A stretch of 50,396 bases of DNA. Origin: Rhodospirillales bacterium (GTDB lineage Bacteria; Pseudomonadota; Alphaproteobacteria; Rhodospirillales; 2-12-FULL-67-15). The first letter of the stretch is position 1; each line of letters begins with the position of its first letter. The stretch lies in contig VGZQ01000009.1 of the NCBI GenBank assembly GCA_016872535.1, forward strand, positions 1 through 50,396, in the 5' to 3' direction. The position numbers and the translations under genes were made by a program. The notes beneath the pieces were generated by a model. That model had not been told where the DNA came from. It searched no databases and saw nothing but the letters and a program-made list of their open reading frames with translations. This document shows positions 1 through 7,852 of this stretch, in pieces.

Positions 1-2
1 GC

Positions 3-353
3 GTCGCCGCCGTGCCGCTGGCCCCGACCGCGCCCGCCAAGGACCGCGCCCTGCAAATCGCCTTCCCGGCCGGCGACAGCCGCGTGCCCGCCGCCGCCCA
101 GGCCGGGCTCAAGGAATTGGCCGAACGCATGAAGGCGCAAGAATCCCTCCGCCTGCAGATCGTCGCCTACGCCGCCGGCGGCGACCTGACGGCGAGCGAG
201 GCGCGGCGTCTTTCGCTCTCGCGCGCGCTCGCGGTGCGCACGGTGCTGATCGAGCAGGGCATCCGTTCGACCCGCATCGACGTGCGCGCGCTCGGCGACA
301 AGGTGACCGATCAGCCCGCCAATCGCGTCGATCTGTCGTTCGGCGACCGCTGA
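3..353 (+). CDS. OmpA-family C-terminal domain protein (5' end outside window)
   Basis: The reading frame is open from the first bases of the window, so the gene starts upstream; an internal GTG at 12 is only the first start codon inside the window. The visible ~115 residues look like an OmpA/MotB-type peptidoglycan-binding domain: an IAFPAGDS strand, a helix with LKELAERMKA, a LQIVAYAAG strand, then the usual SEARRLSLSRALAVRTVL helix and an IDVRALG strand ending in NRVDLSF. Such domains anchor envelope proteins to the cell wall. It lies upstream of a MotA/TolQ-like and an OmpA/MotB-like gene, now separated from them by a 275-bp palindromic element. An imperfect 26-bp tandem duplication overlaps its stop codon (334-385). 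Domain assignment is by pattern; the N-terminal part cannot be judged. Confidence 0.7.
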   Translation, partial: VAAVPLAPTAPAKDRALQIAFPAGDSRVPAAAQAGLKELAERMKAQESLRLQIVAYAAGGDLTASEARRLSLSRALAVRTVLIEQGIRSTRIDVRALGDKVTDQPANRVDLSFGDR

Positions 354-408
354 CCGCGTTGTCGTTCGGCGATCGCTGATCGCGGGCGGTCGGGCGGACC
401 CGACGCCC

Positions 409-683
409 TAGGGTCCGTACTCAATAACGGGCACGAGCCGCGTTTCGAGGGAAAATCGCCGCATGGCAGGAGAAGCGCGAAGAACGTATCGGGCCATACG
501 GTCGAGCGCTTCGACGCCCCAGGCGGCGATTTTCGCCGAAACCCTCCGGGACGCGCCGATTTTGCCCGCCCGGTTCGTCGAAGCCCCTCGCCGATGGCCC
601 CGTATCGCCTTCGGGACTTCTCCTGCCGGATCAGGCAAAATCGGCGGCGTCGCGACCGTGCCCGTTATTGAGTACGGACCCTA
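409..683. mobile_element. MITE-like palindromic element with TA-flanked inverted repeats
   Basis: Perfect 27-bp inverted repeats lie at 409-435 and 657-683. If the outer TA on each side is counted as target duplication, the terminal repeats are about 25 bp, starting GGGTCCGTACTC. The interior is also an imperfect palindrome: GGCAGGAGAAG near 465-476 reappears inverted near 619-630, followed by matching GCTTCGACG and CGATTTT blocks, so the 275 bases could fold as one long hairpin. No transposase is encoded. The short frames crossing it on both strands end in the same residues (VPVIEYGP) because each reads out through the terminal repeat. A TA duplication is typical of IS630/Tc1-type transposition, so this may be a non-autonomous derivative. 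It ends 17 bases before the next start codon. Confidence 0.7.
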
Positions 684-700
684 ATTCGAGGAGGCCGCTC

Positions 701-1843
701 ATGGCGCGTCCGCGCCGGTTCCTGATCCGCATGGCGCTGTTCCTGGCGGTGGTGTTCGCACTGGCCGCGATCTGGATCGCGCCGATCCGCAACGCCTTTC
801 TCGCCAACCCGCCGCTCAACGGATTGATCCTCGGCGTCTTCCTGCTCGGCATCGGGTTCAATTTCCGCCAGGTGCTGATGCTCTATCCGGAACTGGCGTG
901 GCTGGAGAGCTTCCGCAGCGACCGTTCGCAGCTGTCCGATTCCCGGCCGCCCCGCCTGCTGGCGCCGATGGCCGCCATGCTGCGCGAGAAAAGCGGGCGG
1001 CTCTCGCTGTCCGCGCTCGCCACCCGCTCGATGCTCGACGGCATTTCCGCCCGGCTCGACGAATCGCGCGACATCTCGCGCTACCTGGTCGGGCTGCTCA
1101 TCTTCCTCGGCCTGCTCGGCACCTTCTGGGGACTGCTCGAAACCATGACCTCGATCCGCTCGGTGATCGGGGGCTTGGGCGTCGGCAGCGGCGATCCGAC
1201 CGCCATGTTCGGCGATCTCAAGCGCGGGCTCGAATCGCCGCTCGCGGGCATGGGCACGGCGTTTTCGACCTCGCTGTTCGGGCTCGGCGGGTCGCTGGTG
1301 CTCGGCTTCCTCGACCTGCAGGCGGGCCAGGCGCAGAATCACTTCTTCAACGATCTGGAGGAATGGCTTTCGGGCCAAACCCGGCTCGGCAGCGGACTGC
1401 TGGCAGCCGAGGGCGACCAGTCGGTCCCGGCCTACGTGCAGGCGCTGCTCGAACAAACCGCCGAAAGCCTCGACAGCCTCCAGCGCACCATCGCCAAGGG
1501 CGAGGACAACCGCGCCCAATCTCACGCGGCGATCACCGCGCTCGGCGCCCAGCTCGCCAATCTTACCGACCACATGCGCACCGAGCAGAGCCTGATGCAG
1601 GCGCTCGCCCAATCGCACAACGAATTGAAGCAGGTCCTCGCCAAGATCGCCGACGCCGGGGCGCGCGGCGGCGGCGCGATCGACGACGTGACGCGGGGCC
1701 ACATCCGCAACCTCGATCTGCAGCTCGGCAAGCTGGTCGAGGAAACTCGCGCCGGGCGGGAGCAATTAGTCGGCCAAATGCGCAACGAGATCAAGCTGCT
1801 CGCCCGCACCATCGCGGTCGCCACCGACGCCGGCCATCGTTAG
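701..1843 (+). CDS. MotA/TolQ/ExbB-like proton-channel family protein
   Basis: The protein has 380 residues. Hydrophobic segments lie near residues 8-27 and 39-56, then a MotA/TolQ/ExbB-like pair near 127-150 (YLVGLLIFLGLLGTFWGLLE) and 183-207 (GMGTAFSTSLFGLGGSLVLG), the region forming the ion channel in this family. The C-terminal ~150 residues are soluble and helical, unusually long for MotA or TolQ. The start at 701 is chosen because GAGGAGG (688-694) precedes it. The next gene encodes a one-pass OmpA-domain partner 9 bases downstream, so the two probably form a stator-like or envelope-energising complex. It is not a canonical MotA: no flagellar genes adjoin it. The MITE-like element sits directly upstream, so its promoter may be altered or supplied by the element. 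Confidence 0.75.
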   Translation: MARPRRFLIRMALFLAVVFALAAIWIAPIRNAFLANPPLNGLILGVFLLGIGFNFRQVLMLYPELAWLESFRSDRSQLSDSRPPRLLAPMAAMLREKSGRLSLSALATRSMLDGISARLDESRDISRYLVGLLIFLGLLGTFWGLLETMTSIRSVIGGLGVGSGDPTAMFGDLKRGLESPLAGMGTAFSTSLFGLGGSLVLGFLDLQAGQAQNHFFNDLEEWLSGQTRLGSGLLAAEGDQSVPAYVQALLEQTAESLDSLQRTIAKGEDNRAQSHAAITALGAQLANLTDHMRTEQSLMQALAQSHNELKQVLAKIADAGARGGGAIDDVTRGHIRNLDLQLGKLVEETRAGREQLVGQMRNEIKLLARTIAVATDAGHR

Positions 1844-1852
1844 GCCACCCTC

Positions 1853-3004
1853 ATGGCCCTCGCCTCCCGCCGCCCGCAACGCGATATCAACATCTGGCCC
1901 GGCTTCGTCGACGCCCTGACGACGTTGCTGCTGGCGCTGGTCTTCCTGCTCACCATCTTCGTGCTCGCCCAGTTCTTCCTCGGCGAAGCGCTGCTCGGGC
2001 GCGACAACGCGCTGCGCCGGTTGCAGGACGACATGAGCGCGATGGCCGAACTGTTGTCGCTCGAGCGCAAGGAGAACCAGAATCTGCGCGCCAATATGGC
2101 GCAGATCACCCAGGAACTGGAAGCCTCGGTCGCGTTGCGCGACGAATTGACGGAACGGACCCGCGCCCTCGGGCTCAGGCTCGGCGATACCGAGCGCGAG
2201 CTTAAGGCCGCCCGCGACGCCGGGGACGAGGCGAACGCCCGCGCCGCCAAGCTCGCCGCCGACATCGCCGCATTGACCGCCTTGCGCGACGAATTGGAAA
2301 AAAAGGCGGCCGGTCTCGCCGCCAAGGTCGAAACCGCGGACAAAAACCTGATCGAGGAACGGAAGGTTTCCGAAAGCGCGCGCGCCCAGGTCGCGCTGCT
2401 CAACCGCCAGATGGCCGCGCTGCGCGAACAACTCGCCCGCCTCAACGAAGCGTTGGAGGCCTCCGAGAAGCTGTCCGCCGACCAGAAAGTCCAGATCACC
2501 GCCCTCGGAAGCCGCCTCAACGCGGCGCTCGCCGGCAAGGTCCAGGAACTGTCGCGCTACCGTTCCGAGTTCTTCGGCCGGTTGCGCGAAGTGCTGGGCG
2601 AGCATCCCGACATCCGCATCGTCGGCGACCGCTTCGTGTTCCAATCCGAGGTGCTGTTCGAAACCGGATCGGCCGACATCGGCGCCGCCGGCGCCGAGCA
2701 ACTCGGCCGCCTCGCCGGGTTACTCACCGAATTGACGGGAAAGATCCCGCCCGACATCGACTGGGTGCTGCGCATCGACGGTCACACCGACCGCGTGCCG
2801 ATCTCGACGGCGCGCTTTCCGTCCAACTGGGAGCTGTCGTCGGCGCGCGCGTTGTCGGTGCTGCGCTTCCTGATGGCGCGCGGCGTGCCGCCCCACCGCC
2901 TCGCCGCCGCCGGGTTCGGCGAGTTCCATCCGCTCGACGAACGGCGCGACGAAATCGCCTACCGCCGCAACCGGCGCATCGAAATCAAGCTCACCGAACG
3001 CTGA
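1853..3004 (+). CDS. OmpA/MotB-like peptidoglycan-binding protein with coiled coil
   Basis: The protein has 383 residues. After a short cytoplasmic N-terminus (INIWPGFVDALTTLLLALVF) a single membrane helix spans about residues 22-45. A long alanine/glutamate/arginine-rich coiled coil runs from about 50 to 235. A C-terminal OmpA domain (about 260-383) carries the expected marks: VLFETGSADI, RIDGHTDRVPI, NWELSSARALSVLRFL and the closing NRRIEI. The Asp near the start of the membrane helix (GFVDAL) is where MotB and TolR/ExbD proteins carry their proton-binding aspartate, which is inference here. It follows the MotA/TolQ-like gene by 9 bases, so both are likely co-transcribed. The periplasmic coiled coil may reach the cell wall. 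No lipobox or signal peptidase site is seen. Confidence 0.8.
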   Translation: MALASRRPQRDINIWPGFVDALTTLLLALVFLLTIFVLAQFFLGEALLGRDNALRRLQDDMSAMAELLSLERKENQNLRANMAQITQELEASVALRDELTERTRALGLRLGDTERELKAARDAGDEANARAAKLAADIAALTALRDELEKKAAGLAAKVETADKNLIEERKVSESARAQVALLNRQMAALREQLARLNEALEASEKLSADQKVQITALGSRLNAALAGKVQELSRYRSEFFGRLREVLGEHPDIRIVGDRFVFQSEVLFETGSADIGAAGAEQLGRLAGLLTELTGKIPPDIDWVLRIDGHTDRVPISTARFPSNWELSSARALSVLRFLMARGVPPHRLAAAGFGEFHPLDERRDEIAYRRNRRIEIKLTER

Positions 3005-3050
3005 CTTGTAGAATTTCCGTCCTGGTGCATAACTTCTCCTCTCGTTCCTT

Positions 3051-3140
3051 TACCCCTCCCCCTACCTCCTCCCGCAAGGGGAGGAGGGAATCTAAAAAAT
3101 CTCCCTCCCCCCTTGCGGGGGAGGGTTAGGGTGGGGGGTG
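3051..3140. repeat. Inverted pair of GC-rich interspersed repeat units
   Basis: Two ~39-bp units face each other (3051-3089 and 3102-3140), each itself built around a small hairpin (CCCGCAAGGGGAGG and CCCCTTGCGGGGGAGGG). Together they can form a large stem in the 179-bp gap between the OmpA/MotB-like gene and the MFS gene. This type of CCCTCCCCC..GGGGGAGGGTTAGGGTGGGG repeat is widely seen between genes in alphaproteobacteria. It may stop transcription of the upstream operon, though no T-run follows the stem. Confidence 0.65.
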
Positions 3141-3183
3141 ATACCATCCGACCGGAAAGCCTTTTCGTTTTTTCTCCGCCCCC

Positions 3184-4350
3184 ATGCCCGCTCTCTTCCT
3201 TATCGTCCTGGTGGACTTGATCGGCTTCGGGATCATCATTCCGCTGCTGCCGTTCTTCGCCGAGCACTTCGGCGCGACGCCGTTCCAGGTCGGGCTGGTG
3301 ATGGCGTCCTATTCGGCGGCGCAATTGGCGGCGGCGCCGGTGTGGGGCCGCGTCAGCGACCGGATCGGACGGCGGCCGGTGCTGCTGGCGACACTCGTCG
3401 GCATGGCGGGCGGGTCCGCGCTGCTCGCCGTCACCGACAGCCTTGCGATGCTGTTCGCGGTCCGCATCCTGACCGGATTCATGGCCGGCAACATCGCCAC
3501 CGCGTTCGCCTACGTCGCCGACATCACCGGGCCGGGCGAACGCGCGCGCGGCATGGGCGTGATCGGGGCGGCATTCGGGCTCGGCTTCATCGCCGGTCCC
3601 GCCATCGGCGGCCTGCTCGCCGGCGCCGACCCGGCGATGGCCGATTACCAGACGCCCGCCTTCGCCGCCGCGGCGCTTTCGGCCTTGGCCTTCGTGCTGA
3701 CGTGGTTTCTTCTGCCCGAATCGCTCTCGGCTTCGACGCGCGCGACTATCCGCCAACGCGCGCGCGGCTTCGCCGCGCCGTGGCGGGAAGCGTTGCGCCG
3801 GCCGCGTCTCAACGGATTGGTCGGCATGATGTTTCTCGCCACCTTCGTTTTCGCGGGGATGGAATCGACCTTTGCCATATGGTCGCGGCGCCAGTTCGGC
3901 TGGGGACCGGAACAGAACGGCTATCTGTTCGCGTTCGTCGGAATCCTCGGCGCCGTAATCCAAGGCGGCGCCATCGGCAGGCTCGCCCGGCGTTTCGGCG
4001 AAGGGCGCCTGGTGACGGCGGGCGCGATCTTGCTCGCGCTCGGCCTCGGCGCCGTGCCGCTCGCCCGCAACGTCCCGGTGTTGGTGGCGGCAATGACGTT
4101 CGCCGGCATCGGCTTCAGCCTGGTCACGCCCGCGCTCAACAGCCTGATCTCGCTCGAGGCGGCGGAGCACGAGCGGGGAGGAATCATGGGGCTCGCCCGC
4201 TCGGCGACGACGCTCGCGCGCGTGCTCGGGCCCGCATGCGCGGGCGCGATCTTCGGCTGGATCGGCAAGGATTCACCCTATGTGGCGGGCGCGCTGCTCA
4301 TGCTCGTGCTGGCGTGGCTGGCCGGGCGCGTGCGCCCCTCAAACCGATGA
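3184..4350 (+). CDS. MFS drug/metabolite exporter (DHA1/TetA-like)
   Basis: The 388-residue protein is hydrophobic throughout, with about 12 membrane helices. The first (LFLIVLVDLIGFGIIIPLLP) resembles the opening of TetA-like transporters. The MFS motif A is clear in the loop after helix 2 (GRVSDRIGRRPVLL, about residues 54-67), and helix 5 carries a glycine-rich motif C-like stretch (GAAFGLGFIAGPAIGGLL), which is typical of drug/H+ antiporters. The substrate cannot be told from the sequence. No regulator of the TetR type is adjacent. No strong ribosome binding site is visible; ATG 3184 is the first start consistent with the full first helix. Confidence 0.8.
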   Translation: MPALFLIVLVDLIGFGIIIPLLPFFAEHFGATPFQVGLVMASYSAAQLAAAPVWGRVSDRIGRRPVLLATLVGMAGGSALLAVTDSLAMLFAVRILTGFMAGNIATAFAYVADITGPGERARGMGVIGAAFGLGFIAGPAIGGLLAGADPAMADYQTPAFAAAALSALAFVLTWFLLPESLSASTRATIRQRARGFAAPWREALRRPRLNGLVGMMFLATFVFAGMESTFAIWSRRQFGWGPEQNGYLFAFVGILGAVIQGGAIGRLARRFGEGRLVTAGAILLALGLGAVPLARNVPVLVAAMTFAGIGFSLVTPALNSLISLEAAEHERGGIMGLARSATTLARVLGPACAGAIFGWIGKDSPYVAGALLMLVLAWLAGRVRPSNR

Positions 4351-4423
4351 CCGGCGGCGGTCAGCGCCCGGTCTTTCGTTCGGGCGGGGCTTGCGCCGCC
4401 GGGCGCGTACGCGACGCCGGACG

Positions 4424-4771
4424 TTAAATCCGGTCCAAGGCCAGCGGCTTGGACACTAACGACCCCAGTTCCTCGGCCAAAACGTCGGCGAGCATGCGAC
4501 CCGATCGGGTCGCGACCCACGTGCCGCGCGCGGCATCGAAAGCGTAGTGGCTCGCGCCGCTTCTGGGCGACGACAACCAAATTTGGCGATTGGGCGCGTG
4601 CTTGTTGATTACGTACTGGCCGCCCGCGTCGAGATCGATGGTCAGGATGCCCCCCTGCAGCTCAACCTCGGCCGCGTCGGCGAGGCCCTGTTCCAGCGCC
4701 TCGGCGAGGCGGGCGAGCGTGTCGGCGGCGAGTCGTTGAAATTCCGTTTCGGTCAATTCTGCGTCGGTCAT
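4424..4771 (-). CDS. cyaY: Iron donor protein CyaY (bacterial frataxin)
   Basis: The 115-residue protein matches bacterial frataxin in length and order. An N-terminal acidic helix (about 5-30, [20 protein letters not shown]) bears the acidic residues that bind iron. It is followed by the beta-sheet core ([41 protein letters not shown]) and a C-terminal helix ([12 protein letters not shown]). Frataxin delivers or gates iron during iron-sulfur cluster assembly in the cytoplasm. The longer open frame upstream is rejected in favour of ATG at 4771 because the family begins exactly there. It is divergent from rpmE, with a 153-bp shared upstream region. No isc or suf genes are in the window. Confidence 0.9.
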   Translation of the reverse strand: MTDAELTETEFQRLAADTLARLAEALEQGLADAAEVELQGGILTIDLDAGGQYVINKHAPNRQIWLSSPRSGASHYAFDAARGTWVATRSGRMLADVLAEELGSLVSKPLALDRI

Positions 4772-4809
4772 GGCCCCCGATCCCCGAAAGTGCCCATTTT
4801 CCCGGCCCC

Positions 4810-4838
4810 TTGCTTCGGCCGGGCCCGGTCTGTATATA
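4810..4838 (+). promoter_or_regulatory. Predicted sigma70-type promoter of rpmE
   Basis: TTGCTT (4810-4815) and TATATA (4833-4838) are separated by 17 bases and lie 87 bases before the rpmE start. Prediction is by consensus only. Confidence 0.55.
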
Positions 4839-4924
4839 AGCCCCCCGCGCGCGCCGGCCGATGCGCGCGGAGGTGTTTCGGTTCGAGTTTGCCCGCCCCC
4901 GGCGGGACGCGAAAGGGCAGCGCC

Positions 4925-5149
4925 ATGAAAAAGGGCATCCACCCCGACTACCACGAGATCACCGTCGTCATGACCGACGGATCGAGCTTCAAGACCCGCT
5001 CGACCTACGGCAAGGCCGGCGATTCGCTCAAGCTCGACATCGATCCCAAGACCCATCCCGCCTGGACCGGTGTGCATCGCCTCGTCGATACCGGCGGTCA
5101 GCTTGCGAAATTCAACAAGCGTTTCAAGAACTTCGGCCTCAAGGGCTAG
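4925..5149 (+). CDS. rpmE: 50S ribosomal protein L31, cysteine-free type
   Basis: The 74-residue product begins [20 protein letters not shown] and contains the L31 landmarks [19 protein letters not shown] and [10 protein letters not shown]31 binds the large subunit and bridges it to the small subunit. The two CxxC zinc-binding pairs found in the zinc form are replaced here (MTDGSSF and DPKTHP), so this is the form that needs no zinc. The start at 4925 is fixed by the conserved MKKGIHP opening. It has its own predicted promoter and is divergent from cyaY. Confidence 0.95.
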   Translation: MKKGIHPDYHEITVVMTDGSSFKTRSTYGKAGDSLKLDIDPKTHPAWTGVHRLVDTGGQLAKFNKRFKNFGLKG

Positions 5150-5459
5150 GCCCCTCTCCGGCGGCGGCAATCGTTCTCCATCCTGGTTAACCATACCCAA
5201 CCGCCGTCGGGCGAAAAACCCCAATAAATTCCGCTCGTTATCGTGGCGCGGGGGTTTCCCCGATCTTGGGATTTTGTTAGGATTAATTTTAAACACGGTC
5301 GCCAGAAAATGGCGCCGGCCATTGCTCTTGGGCGATCATAAGACGCCCATGGGAACGCACGGAAAGAAATCCGACCGTCCCAGGCCGTCGTAAGCGGGGA
5401 GTTTTCCGAGCGGGTGGGCTTGATTCACCCGGCAGTTAAGGCGTGTCCGGCGGCATACG
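5150..5459. other. Intergenic region between rpmE and the cyclase gene
   Basis: These 310 bases hold no convincing gene. They contain a TTAACCAT half-site resembling a CtrA half-box (5187-5194), a small GGGG-TTT-CCCC hairpin (5251-5261) and an A/T-rich stretch (5270-5296). A weak candidate promoter for the cyclase is TTGGGA (5266-5271), 17 bases, TTAAAC (5289-5294). None of these is certain. Confidence 0.4.
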
Positions 5460-7355
5460 ATGGCGATGCAAACGACTCTTGAGATCATGGTCCAGCAGCA
5501 TGGCCGCTGGGTCATTCACGCACGCTATCCCGTCACCAAGAAGGACGCGGCGGTCGAGGAAGCCAAGGCGCTCGAAAAAACTCCCGGTATCGGCGCGGTT
5601 AAGGTCATCAAGGACGTCTACGACCAGAAGCGCGGAACCAGTTCCGAGTACATCGTCTACAAATCGGCCACCGTGAAGATGGAGACGAGCAAGACGGCGG
5701 CGCCCGCGCGCCCGTCGCCCGCCGCCGCGTCCTTCGACGAGCCCCAAGCCGACGAGCGCCCTCGTCCGCGTCCGGCCAAACCCGCCGCCAAGCCGATGGC
5801 CGCCCCGGCCAGGAAGTCGAAGAGCTCGCTCGGCGAGGTGATGCTGCGGTTGCTGGCGGTTCTGATTTGCGGCGGCATCGGCGGGGCCGCCATCACCTTC
5901 GGCATCCATTCGGCTCTGGCAGGCCGGGCGAATTTGTTCGGCATTTCGCTGCTCGGCGATTCGGGCGCGAACTTTTATCTCGCCGTCTTCATCATCTCGT
6001 TCCTCGCCGTCGCCGGGCTGATGTCTTCGATCTTGCTCGGCGGCAAAGGCATCGAGATGCAAGAGCAGAAAAAAGAAATGCCCGTGTTCAAGCCCAAGGC
6101 CGCGGCGGCGAAGAAGGCCCCGGCGCAACCGACGCCGAGCGGGGTCAAGGCCGCCCCGGAAGCGCCCGAGCCGACGCCCGACGAGCTGGCTCAGCAGTTG
6201 CGCGAGGCCGCGGCCGACATTCTGAACGCCGCGGCCGGCAAGGCCGAGGAAGCCTCGCCAATGGCCGAGACCGAAGCCGCACCCGCGGCGGCAGCCCCGG
6301 CGGCGGCCGACACCGGCATCAGTCCGCCACTCGACCCGAACGTCGAGAAGCAGAAAACGTACATGCTCCGTTTTCTCGGCCGTACCCTCGAGCAGGTGGC
6401 AACGACCCAAAAGAAGCTCGACAGCTACACCAAGTTCGGCCTCAACCTGTTTCTCGCGGGCGCGTGCGAAATCATGTGCCAGAAGCGCGACCTCGACGCG
6501 GCGACGCGCGCGCGCCTGCTCGCGGAAGGCGTGCAAGCACTCGGCTTCAAGGCCGATCACGCCGCCGGATTCGCCGGCAACTACGAAAGCTACCTGCTCC
6601 AGGACGCGCGCTACATGCAGATGTTCCAGGCCGGCCGCAACGCCATGAACACCTACTTCTCGGACGAAGACGAGGGCCTCAAGCACCTGACCGCGGCGAT
6701 CGCCGACTGGAGCAAGCCGAAACCGAGGGAAGAGGCGTCGCAGGTCGTCACCGTCATGTTCACCGACATGGTCGGTTCCACCGCGTTGACCCAAACCCGC
6801 GGCCAGCAAGTCGCCCAGCAGGTGGTGCGCGCGCACAACCGGATCGTCCGTCAGGCGCTGACGCGCTTTCACGGCCGCGAGATCAAGCACACTGGCGACG
6901 GCATCATGGCGTCTTTTGCCCAGGCCTCGAGCGCGGTCGACGCCGCGATCCAGATCCAGAAGGACACCCTCGCCCATTGCCGCGACTACCCCGACCTGCC
7001 GCTGCAGCTGAAGATCGGTCTCAACGCCGGCGAACCGATCGCCGAGGACGGCGATTTGTTCGGATCGACCGTGCAGCTCTCGGCCCGTATCACCGACAAG
7101 GCCAAGGCCAACGAGATATTCGTTCCCGACTCGGTCAGGCTCCTGTGCGCGGGCAAAAATTACCGCTTCGTCAGCCGCGGCGGCTACGCCATGAAGGGCT
7201 TCGAAGGCGACATCACGCTTTACGAGGTGGTGTGGGACGAAGAGCTGTTCGCGCGCAAGCAGGCGGGCGAGCCCAAGGGACCCGCCCCCAAGCCCGCCGC
7301 CGCGCCGGCGCGTCCCGCCGCCGCGCGCCCGGCAGCAGCGGCCATGCCCCGGTAG
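5460..7355 (+). CDS. Membrane-anchored class III adenylate/guanylate cyclase
   Basis: The 631-residue protein has four parts. An N-terminal ~75-residue soluble domain (LEIMVQQHGRWVIHARYPVT) is followed by an Ala/Pro-rich linker. Two membrane helices come next, near residues 125-150 (LLAVLICGGIGGAAITFGIH) and 171-193 (FYLAVFIISFLAVAGLMSSI). A second Ala/Pro-rich linker leads to a helical cytoplasmic domain (about 300-420). A class III cyclase domain fills about 425-600. It has the metal-binding aspartates in VMFTDMVGSTAL and HTGDGIMASF, and the LKIGLNAGEP and FGSTVQLSARI segments. It presumably makes cAMP (or cGMP) at the inner membrane. Substrate choice cannot be fixed without alignment. A protein with only a cyclic-nucleotide-binding domain lies at 30185-30772. 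The tail is another Ala/Pro-rich stretch. Confidence 0.85.
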   Translation: MAMQTTLEIMVQQHGRWVIHARYPVTKKDAAVEEAKALEKTPGIGAVKVIKDVYDQKRGTSSEYIVYKSATVKMETSKTAAPARPSPAAASFDEPQADERPRPRPAKPAAKPMAAPARKSKSSLGEVMLRLLAVLICGGIGGAAITFGIHSALAGRANLFGISLLGDSGANFYLAVFIISFLAVAGLMSSILLGGKGIEMQEQKKEMPVFKPKAAAAKKAPAQPTPSGVKAAPEAPEPTPDELAQQLREAAADILNAAAGKAEEASPMAETEAAPAAAAPAAADTGISPPLDPNVEKQKTYMLRFLGRTLEQVATTQKKLDSYTKFGLNLFLAGACEIMCQKRDLDAATRARLLAEGVQALGFKADHAAGFAGNYESYLLQDARYMQMFQAGRNAMNTYFSDEDEGLKHLTAAIADWSKPKPREEASQVVTVMFTDMVGSTALTQTRGQQVAQQVVRAHNRIVRQALTRFHGREIKHTGDGIMASFAQASSAVDAAIQIQKDTLAHCRDYPDLPLQLKIGLNAGEPIAEDGDLFGSTVQLSARITDKAKANEIFVPDSVRLLCAGKNYRFVSRGGYAMKGFEGDITLYEVVWDEELFARKQAGEPKGPAPKPAAAPARPAAARPAAAAMPR

Positions 7356-7393
7356 AGGCACATCGTTTGATACACGCGCGCCGGTAGGCGGAG

Positions 7394-7852
7394 TCAGCGC
7401 ACCCGGATGCGCGCCAGCGCCTTGCGGATGCGCGCTGGTATCGGTATCGGGCGGCCGGACGCGCGATCCACGAATACATGCACAAAATGGCCGTGGGCGG
7501 CGGCGGCTTTGTCGCCCTTGCGGAAAATGCCGACCTCGTAGCGCACGCTGGTGCGGCCGAGGTGGCCGACCCTGAGGCCCGCATCGAGCGCGTCGGGATA
7601 GGCGAGCGGCTTGACGAAGCGGCACATGGTTTCGACCGCGAATCCGACCACCGCGCCGCCGACGATATCGAGCCTGCCCTTCTCGATCAGGTAGCAATTG
7701 ATGATCGTGTCGAAGTAGGCGTAATAGGTCACGTTGTTGACGTGGCCGTAGATGTCGTTGTCCGCCCAACGGGTTTGCAGCGGCGTAAAATACCGATAGC
7801 GCGCGCGGGTTTCCACCGGCGGGGCTGAAGGCTTCGTTGGTTTCGTCGTCAT
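7394..7852 (-). CDS. Acyl-CoA thioesterase of the hot-dog (4HBT) family
   Basis: The 152-residue product has the 4HBT/YbgC-like signature WADNDIYGHVNNVTYYAYFD (about 29-48), in which the Asp in ADNDIYGHVNN is the usual catalytic residue, and a typical FRKGDKAAAAHGHFVHVFVD strand. Such enzymes hydrolyse acyl-CoA thioesters. Its ATG overlaps the stop of the upstream alpha/beta hydrolase gene by four bases (ATGA, 7849-7852), so the two are translationally coupled. Several acyl-CoA synthetases occur elsewhere in the window, but none is adjacent. Confidence 0.85.
   Translation of the reverse strand: MTTKPTKPSAPPVETRARYRYFTPLQTRWADNDIYGHVNNVTYYAYFDTIINCYLIEKGRLDIVGGAVVGFAVETMCRFVKPLAYPDALDAGLRVGHLGRTSVRYEVGIFRKGDKAAAAHGHFVHVFVDRASGRPIPIPARIRKALARIRVR

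Noticed and set aside
408-684. Two short frames on opposite strands ending in the same residues
   Set aside because: They follow the inverted repeats of the MITE-like element; the shared tail is a result of the terminal repeat, not a protein family.
5436-7769. 777-codon minus-strand frame opposite the cyclase
   Set aside because: Shadow frame; its composition is repetitive and it overlaps both the cyclase and the thioesterase.
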